Part shown: positions 37,986 through 42,081 of the stretch, in pieces
Position numbering within the stretch: the stretch's first letter is position 1
Layout of the letters: each line of letters opens with the position of its first letter
From: Acidobacteriota bacterium
GTDB lineage: Bacteria; Acidobacteriota; Terriglobia; Terriglobales; Acidobacteriaceae
Length of the DNA stretch: 42,081 bases
Direction: 5' to 3'
Assembly (NCBI GenBank): GCA_021791875.1
Contig: JAJYVU010000028.1
Span: 1 to 42,081, forward strand
The notes under the pieces: model-generated
What the model saw: the letters and a program-made list of their open reading frames with translations, nothing else
What the model was told of the DNA's origin: nothing
Database searches by the model: none
Made by a program: the position numbers and the translations under genes

Positions 37986-38836
37986 AGAACCTTTTCCGCC
38001 TCACCCGCACGCTTGGCCGCGGTCCATAGCTCTTCCAGGTTTTCCAGGCTCAGCCGCTCCAGCGGCTCGGCACTGGACTCCTCCATCAGCCGGAACCTCC
38101 GCCGGAATTTCCCATTCGCATCCCGCAGCGCCATCTCCGGATCCACCTTCAGGTGCCGCGCCAGGTTTACGACCGTAAATAACAGATCCCCAACCTCTTC
38201 TGCGATTCGCGCTCGCTCCGGTTCGGCCTCCAGCTCGGCCTCAATCTCCGCCGTCTCCTCCCGAACCTTGCTCAGCAGCCCGCTCACTTCCGGCCAGTCA
38301 AAACCCACCTTCGCCGCCTTCGATCCCAGCTTCGCAGCCTCGGCCAGCGCCGGCATCGAGCGCGGAACTGCATCCAGCAGGCCCTCCCCGCCGCTCTCCG
38401 CCTGTTTCTTCTCAAATTTCTTGATTTCTTCCCAGTTCCGCAGAACCTGCCCGGCGTCGATGCCCTCAGTCTCCATCCCTTCGGCGCGATTTCCAGCCGC
38501 CGCCGCGGCCTCGTCGCCAAATACATGCGGGTGCCGTCTCACCAGCTTCCGGTTCAGCGTCTCCAACACATCGGCAATCGAAAAATGGCCCGGCTCATCC
38601 GCCATCTGGGCATAAAAAAGAACCTGCAGCAGCAGATCGCCCAGTTCACTCTTCAGCTCGTCCCAGTCTTCGCGCTCAATCGCGTCAAATACCTCGTACA
38701 CCTCTTCCAGCGTGTACTTCCGGATCGTCGCAAAGCTCTGCTCACGGTCCCACGGGCAGCCATCCGGCCCGCGCAGCCGCGCCATGATTGCTACGGCCTC
38801 GGCAAAGCGTTTACCCGCCTCGTCGGTCGCTCCCAT
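37982..38836 (-). CDS. mazG: Nucleoside triphosphate pyrophosphohydrolase MazG
   Basis: MazG hydrolyses NTPs and aberrant dNTPs to monophosphates and pyrophosphate, and in E. coli lowers ppGpp during starvation. The 284-residue protein contains the tandem helical repeats: CPWDREQSFATIRKYTLEEV with ELGDLLLQVLFYA in the first, and VGFDWPEVSGLLSKVREET with EEVGDLLFTVVNLARHL in the second, both with acidic EExxE/ExxD metal ligands. The first repeat is followed by a longer acidic linker. It is the first gene of the mazG-GNAT-racemase operon. A TACAGT hexamer lies eight bases before the ATG. Confidence 0.95.
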   Translation of the reverse strand: MGATDEAGKRFAEAVAIMARLRGPDGCPWDREQSFATIRKYTLEEVYEVFDAIEREDWDELKSELGDLLLQVLFYAQMADEPGHFSIADVLETLNRKLVRRHPHVFGDEAAAAAGNRAEGMETEGIDAGQVLRNWEEIKKFEKKQAESGGEGLLDAVPRSMPALAEAAKLGSKAAKVGFDWPEVSGLLSKVREETAEIEAELEAEPERARIAEEVGDLLFTVVNLARHLKVDPEMALRDANGKFRRRFRLMEESSAEPLERLSLENLEELWTAAKRAGEAEKVL

Positions 38837-38844
38837 ATGCCCTT

Positions 38845-38850
38845 ACTGTA
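38845..38850 (-). promoter_or_regulatory. Candidate -10 element of mazG
   Basis: Minus-strand TACAGT lies eight bases before the mazG ATG without a clear Shine-Dalgarno. It shares the very short spacing of other genes here. Confidence 0.35.
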
Positions 38851-38895
38851 ATCCAGATTTGGTCCGGCCACCGAACCCTCTTACCGGCAAGGTTC

Positions 38896-38901
38896 TATAC
38901 T
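38896..38901 (+). promoter_or_regulatory. Candidate -10 element of the prepilin peptidase gene
   Basis: TATACT is 7 bases from a GTG (38909) and 13 from the ATG (38915) of the gene. No Shine-Dalgarno is close to either, which suggests a leaderless or very short leader. Confidence 0.45.
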
Positions 38902-38914
38902 GCGGTCTGTGCCC

Positions 38915-39703
38915 ATGTTGATTTCTGTCCTTGTCGTGCTGGTGGGTCTGGCCTTCGGCAGCTTCCTCAACGTCTGTATCTCCCGCCTGCCGGGGCATGA
39001 CTCCATCATCCGCCCGCGCTCGCGCTGCCCGCACTGCCAGCGGCTCATCCCTCCGCTGGAAAATATCCCCGTCCTCAGCTGGCTCCTGCTGCGGGGCCGC
39101 TGTCGCGGCTGTCATCAGCCCATCTCCTGGCGCTACCCCGCCGTCGAGATCACCACCGCCCTGCTCTTTCTCCTCTGCCAGCTCACCTTTGGCATCACCC
39201 GCGTCGGCATCTTCGCCATGATCCTCTGCTTCCTGCTGCTCGGCCTCGCCGCCACTGACGCGGAAACCCTCACCCTCCCCAATGCGCTCACCTACCCTGG
39301 AATCGCGATCGGACTCGTCTACACCGCCTCCATCCCCCGCGCCATGATCAGCTTCCGCATTGCTGACGTCGCCAGCTCCATCTTTTCCGCCATCGGCTTC
39401 GCCCTGCTCATCCTCGCCATCCGCTGGATTTACCTCAAGGTCCGCCATGTCGAAGGCCTCGGCATTGGCGATGCCAAGCTCATGGCCATGATTGCCGTCT
39501 GGATGGGTCCCCTGCTCACCGCCGAAGTATTCTTCATCGGCGTCTTTGCCGCCGCCATCTACGGAATCCTGCTCCTCATCACTGGCCAGAATCGCGGCAT
39601 GCAGACGCAGCTGCCCCTCGGCTCATTCCTCTGCGGAGCCGCCCTTTTCGTCCTTTTTCAAGGTCAGGGAATCTTAAAGTGGTACTTGCAGTTCTTCCAC
39701 TAA
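38915..39703 (+). CDS. pilD: Prepilin peptidase / N-methyltransferase
   Basis: This inner-membrane aspartic protease cleaves and methylates type IV pilin and type II secretion pseudopilin precursors. The roughly 262-residue protein has the N-terminal GLAFGSFLNVCISRLP, the cytoplasmic four-cysteine cluster (CPHC and CRGC) of the methylase part, and about seven TM helices. The two catalytic aspartates are in AATDAETLTLPN and GLGIGDAKLMAM. Two starts are possible; I use ATG 38915, although GTG 38909 would add only two residues. The stop overlaps the stop of the convergent DinB-like gene. No pilus genes are adjacent. Confidence 0.93.
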   Translation: MLISVLVVLVGLAFGSFLNVCISRLPGHDSIIRPRSRCPHCQRLIPPLENIPVLSWLLLRGRCRGCHQPISWRYPAVEITTALLFLLCQLTFGITRVGIFAMILCFLLLGLAATDAETLTLPNALTYPGIAIGLVYTASIPRAMISFRIADVASSIFSAIGFALLILAIRWIYLKVRHVEGLGIGDAKLMAMIAVWMGPLLTAEVFFIGVFAAAIYGILLLITGQNRGMQTQLPLGSFLCGAALFVLFQGQGILKWYLQFFH

Positions 39704-40233
39704 ACTGCCGCGTTTCCACTGAATAGAGCTACCGCCTGCCTCAGATGGTGCAGCCCGTGTACGCGGTGGAATCGCCGCCACTGCCTCGCCGTCAGCGGGC
39801 CGAATATGAAGTGCATTCCCACCGGGCTTTTCCCGAACTTTGCCTCGCACTCCACCAGCAAATCGTCCATCTTTTCCAACTCAGCCCTTAGTTCGGCTAC
39901 CAGTTCCGCGCCGGACTTCGCACCCCATCCCAGCCGGTCCGGCAGCGTATATTCCGGCGCCTTCGCGCCCTTGGGCAGCATTCCACGCCCAATCACCAGC
40001 CATTGCAGAATCCGCTGCGTCAGCGTCTTCAGCCCTTCCACCGGCTGTCCCGCCTCCAGTCGCTTCCGCAGCAGCCCCTCCGTCGACTGATACGTCAGCA
40101 ACAGGTGCGCCACAATCTGCTGCGCATCCCACCGTCGCGCATCCCCGCCCGGATGCCGCTGGCACTCTGCCGCCGTCCGCGGCGCCAGCACCGGCTCAAA
40201 CCCAGCAATCACTGCTTCCAGATCACCGTGCAT
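39700..40233 (-). CDS. DinB-like protein (DUF1569 type)
   Basis: This 177-residue four-helix-bundle protein belongs to the DinB/YfiT-type putative metal-binding family, seen in DAQQIVAHLLLTYQSTEGL near the N-terminus and the C-terminal histidines in RFHRVHGLHHLRQ. Members of the superfamily include thiol-dependent transferases, but most DUF1569 proteins have no known reaction. The stop codon overlaps that of the prepilin peptidase gene by four bases, so the two genes converge with no space for a terminator. Confidence 0.85.
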   Translation of the reverse strand: MHGDLEAVIAGFEPVLAPRTAAECQRHPGGDARRWDAQQIVAHLLLTYQSTEGLLRKRLEAGQPVEGLKTLTQRILQWLVIGRGMLPKGAKAPEYTLPDRLGWGAKSGAELVAELRAELEKMDDLLVECEAKFGKSPVGMHFIFGPLTARQWRRFHRVHGLHHLRQAVALFSGNAAV

Positions 40234-40392
40234 CCATATCCCCCGGGATAATTCTCGCCACTCGCCCCATCTGCCACAAACGCATCCGGCAACCCCGAAT
40301 TCGCCCTGCGCCTGCCCCGAACACTGCCTTCCACCTGCACAAAAGCGCGCATCCCCTCTTTTGCCTTGCCAACTCGGGCGGCCACGCTCGCC

Positions 40393-41316
40393 TCACTGTT
40401 CGTGGCTCAGCCGCCTCAGTGCCTTCACAGCTTCCTTCGAGTGCTTCCCGTTCGGCAGCACGTCCAGGTACAGCTTGTAGTTCTCGATCGCCACCTGGCG
40501 CTTCCCCAGATGGTCCGCAGCAATCGCCAGCCCGATCACTGCGTGGATATCCTCCGGATTCACCTGGGTCGCTTCCTTGTAACGTCCATACGCACCGGCC
40601 CAGTCCCCTGTCTGCAGGTAGAACTTCCCCACCTTGTCGTCGCGCTTCCCCAACGCAGGGTCATACGCCGGATGTGTCCGGACGGAATTATCCAACACCG
40701 GCCCGTTGCCCAGCGCATTCACTCCCGGCAGCCGCTGGTCGCTCGAGCTGTAATCTCCCTGCTGCCGAGGCGGCGCATTCTCCGCCTTCTGCCGTGCTGC
40801 CTGGGCCGCGGCCGACTTTGCCTCAGGAAACGGATTTTCCTGCGCCGCGCTAGGCTCAGGAGCGTTCGCCCGGTCTGCCTTCTGCTGCGCTGCCTCGGAC
40901 TTAGCCAGCGGAAACGCGTTCTCCTTCTGCGCCGCATTCTTCTTGCCCGACTTCGTCGCTCCCGGACTCAACGGCAGGCTTGGCCCCGCATTTGGATTCA
41001 TCTCCTGTTCCTGCTCGTATTTGTTTTGCTTTGTCGGTTTGCACTTGCCCTTCGAGCAGGTCACCCCTCCGCTGACCGTCTTCGGCGTCGGAGGATTGAT
41101 GTTGCCCGGCGACCCTGGCGCAAACGGCGCCATCTGCGACGACGGAGGCAAACCGTCCCCCGTGCACGGATCAAACGGCGCGGGCGCATTCGAATTCTGA
41201 GTCGTCTGGGCCTGCTTCTGCTTCGTCTGCTGTTGCTTCTGTTGCGCGCTCACGGCCATCGTCATCGCCAACGCCGCCGTCAGGGCCGCTCCCCAATACC
41301 ATTGCCTGTTCCGCAT
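40393..41316 (-). CDS. Secreted TPR protein with Gln/Lys/Ala-rich region
   Basis: The 307-residue precursor has a signal peptide (WGAALTAALAMTMAVSA). Residues 25-45 are Gln/Lys-rich. A CSKGKC motif follows near residue 87. The segment ENAFPLAKSEAAQ recurs as ENPFPEAKSAAAQ about 27 residues later, an internal duplication. The C-terminal third holds TPR helices (KVGKFYLQTGDWAGAYGRY and PEDIHAVIGLAIAADHLG, then VAIENYKLYLDVLP). It is probably a periplasmic scaffold; nothing indicates an enzyme. The DNA before the ATG reads GTCTAATAGGGAT with no ribosome site. Confidence 0.85.
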   Translation of the reverse strand: MRNRQWYWGAALTAALAMTMAVSAQQKQQQTKQKQAQTTQNSNAPAPFDPCTGDGLPPSSQMAPFAPGSPGNINPPTPKTVSGGVTCSKGKCKPTKQNKYEQEQEMNPNAGPSLPLSPGATKSGKKNAAQKENAFPLAKSEAAQQKADRANAPEPSAAQENPFPEAKSAAAQAARQKAENAPPRQQGDYSSSDQRLPGVNALGNGPVLDNSVRTHPAYDPALGKRDDKVGKFYLQTGDWAGAYGRYKEATQVNPEDIHAVIGLAIAADHLGKRQVAIENYKLYLDVLPNGKHSKEAVKALRRLSHEQ

Positions 41317-41374
41317 ATCCCTATTAGACGCACAATCCCCCCTCCTGTGCAGCTTCCAAGTGCCAATCTCCCGC

Positions 41375-41380
41375 TATACT
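41375..41380 (+). promoter_or_regulatory. Candidate -10 element of the SET-domain gene
   Basis: TATACT lies 11 bases before the ATG at 41392 with no Shine-Dalgarno between, the same layout as at the prepilin peptidase gene. Confidence 0.45.
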
Positions 41381-41391
41381 CGCTTCAGCAT

Positions 41392-41856
41392 ATGGGCCTC
41401 ATCATCCGTTCTTCTTCCATCCATGCCGCCGGTTGCTACACCACAACACCCATCCGCAAGGGCACGCGTGTTGTCGAATACACCGGTCCGCGCATCTCCA
41501 AGGAACTCGCTGACGAGAAATATCAGGACTCGCCCACCACCTATCTTTTCGGTGTTGGCGATGGCGAACAGGTCATCGACGGCCACGGCACCGCCATGTT
41601 CGTCAACCACTCCTGCGCCCCCAACTGCCAAACCGACGAAATCGACGGCCGCGTCTGGATCTGCGCCATCCGCGACATCGCCGCGGGCGAAGAGCTCACC
41701 TATGACTATTACCTCTACGACGGCGATGAAGACGAAGCTCTCTGCAACTGCGGCGCCGCCGCCTGCCGCGGAACCATGTACGCTCCCGCCGAAATCAAGC
41801 GCCGCCAGCGCATCGCCCGCAAGGAAAAACGCAGGAAGCTCGCCCGCAAACCCTGA
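41392..41856 (+). CDS. SET-domain protein (putative lysine methyltransferase)
   Basis: SET proteins transfer methyl groups from S-adenosylmethionine to protein lysines. The 154-residue protein has the N-terminal SIHAAGCYTTTPIRKG, the SET core MFVNHSCAPNC, the ELTYDYYLY motif with its catalytic tyrosine, and a post-SET CNCGAAACRG cysteine cluster. A basic Arg/Lys tail (EIKRRQRIARKEKRRKLARK) may bind nucleic acid. I chose ATG 41392; the frame extends about 1 kb upstream but only as the complement of the secreted TPR gene. SET proteins are sporadic in bacteria (chlamydiae and some others) and the target here is unknown. Confidence 0.9.
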   Translation: MGLIIRSSSIHAAGCYTTTPIRKGTRVVEYTGPRISKELADEKYQDSPTTYLFGVGDGEQVIDGHGTAMFVNHSCAPNCQTDEIDGRVWICAIRDIAAGEELTYDYYLYDGDEDEALCNCGAAACRGTMYAPAEIKRRQRIARKEKRRKLARKP

Positions 41857-41909
41857 CCTCCCCGCTGGAGTATTTCCCCTATGCGTATAGACCGAAGAGA
41901 GAACCTCAA

Positions 41910-41937
41910 CGCAGCTCTTCCGTTAAGAAAAGCTGCG
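41910..41937 (+). terminator. Possible terminator hairpin after the SET gene
   Basis: CGCAGCT (41910-41916) pairs with AGCTGCG (41931-41937), with partial CTT/AAG extension inside. It is 54 bases past the stop and is followed by CTTGGTTG, a poor T-tract. Confidence 0.4.
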
Positions 41938-42019
41938 CTTGGTTGAATTCAGAAAGTTCATAGTCATAGCGGAAATGCTCTCGAACTGGTCTCATAAACC
42001 CTCCGCGCCTGGTGAGGCC

Positions 42020-42051
42020 TCGCATGAGACCCGCCATCGAAGCGGGGCTCA
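42020..42051. repeat. Dispersed palindromic repeat, copy 2
   Basis: This carries the same 19-base core as 11103-11121. The stem is better here: TGAG-A-CCCGC against GCGGGGCTCA, with one mismatch across a 7-base loop. It lies in intergenic DNA near the window end. Bases 41938-42019 show no gene. Confidence 0.75.
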
Positions 42052-42081
42052 TGCTTTTCGTCGAAGCCGCTACGCTATTTA

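Noticed and set aside
40366..41391. Upstream extension of the SET-domain frame by about 342 codons
   Set aside because: The extension is Arg/Leu/Pro-rich and lies opposite the secreted TPR gene. The SET homology starts at the ATG at 41392, right after a TATACT hexamer.
1..42081. tRNA, rRNA, prophage or insertion sequence genes
   Set aside because: No transposase, integrase or phage structural protein motifs and no tRNA- or rRNA-like sequence were recognised anywhere in the window.

Overview
The window is about 42 kb of tightly packed bacterial chromosome, GC-rich (roughly 60% by eye) with strong C/G bias at third codon positions. The content suggests a soil-type Acidobacteriota of class Terriglobia: a Ser/Thr kinase fused to TolB-like and TPR domains, a DUF4382/DUF5666-type lipoprotein, a PDZ sensor histidine kinase next to Mla-type genes, HrpB, a frataxin-like CyaY and many secreted TPR proteins. 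This assignment is inference from gene content; no rRNA or tRNA gene is present to confirm it.

Layout. 0-3.1 kb (minus strand): thioredoxin with a clean intrinsic terminator, then a thrC-thrB operon ending in a nested hairpin. 3.2-5.9 kb (plus): a molybdate module of an HTH-TOBE regulator followed by modA, modB and modC, all overlapping. 5.9-12.5 kb (minus): carboxylesterase, lysA, a possible uracil-DNA-glycosylase-fold protein, an alpha/beta hydrolase, a zinc-ribbon/PspC protein and a secreted TPR protein, with a dispersed palindromic repeat between the last two. 12.6-16.1 kb: a 25-bp degenerate tandem repeat, two hypothetical proteins, cyaY, a tautomerase-like protein and a family 2 glycosyltransferase. 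16.1-22.1 kb (minus): HPP membrane protein, hrpB, an unrecognised 101-residue protein and the kinase-TPR receptor. 22.4-28.5 kb (plus): a PDZ/7TM/GAF/PAS histidine kinase, its NtrC-type response regulator, and an MlaE permease with an MlaF-like ATPase. 28.4-32 kb: a membrane-bound SpoIIE-type phosphatase divergent from glutaryl-CoA dehydrogenase. 31.9-36 kb: an accessory-looking pocket with an orphan HsdR-N-like nuclease-fold protein, a lipoprotein and a RES-Xre toxin-antitoxin pair. 36-38.8 kb (minus): mazG, a GNAT transferase and an OSBS/N-succinylamino acid racemase. 38.9-42 kb: prepilin peptidase, a DinB-like protein, a secreted TPR protein and a SET-domain protein, then a second copy of the dispersed palindrome.

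How genes appear to work together. The molybdate operon has moved its TOBE ligand-binding domain from ModC (which lacks it) to the co-transcribed regulator. The envelope-facing histidine kinase and response regulator lie immediately upstream of, and on the same strand as, the MlaEF phospholipid-transport core, suggesting envelope sensing and lipid transport are linked. The mazG-GNAT-racemase operon matches the known partnership of N-succinylamino acid racemase with a GNAT succinyltransferase for D- to L-amino acid conversion. The regulatory layer seen by eye includes recurring TANNCT -10-like hexamers very close to start codons (compatible with leaderless or very short leaders), 8-base RTGTCTGA gene overlaps, a palindromic operator candidate in front of the toxin-antitoxin pair, and several strong hairpins.

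No wholly new multi-gene system is demonstrated. The best leads are the MlaF-like ATPase lacking its Walker B glutamate beside a GAFTSA-type activator, the split TOBE molybdate sensor, the nested RNA-like structure and orphan small protein beside the kinase receptor, and the dispersed palindrome and heptamer repeats.
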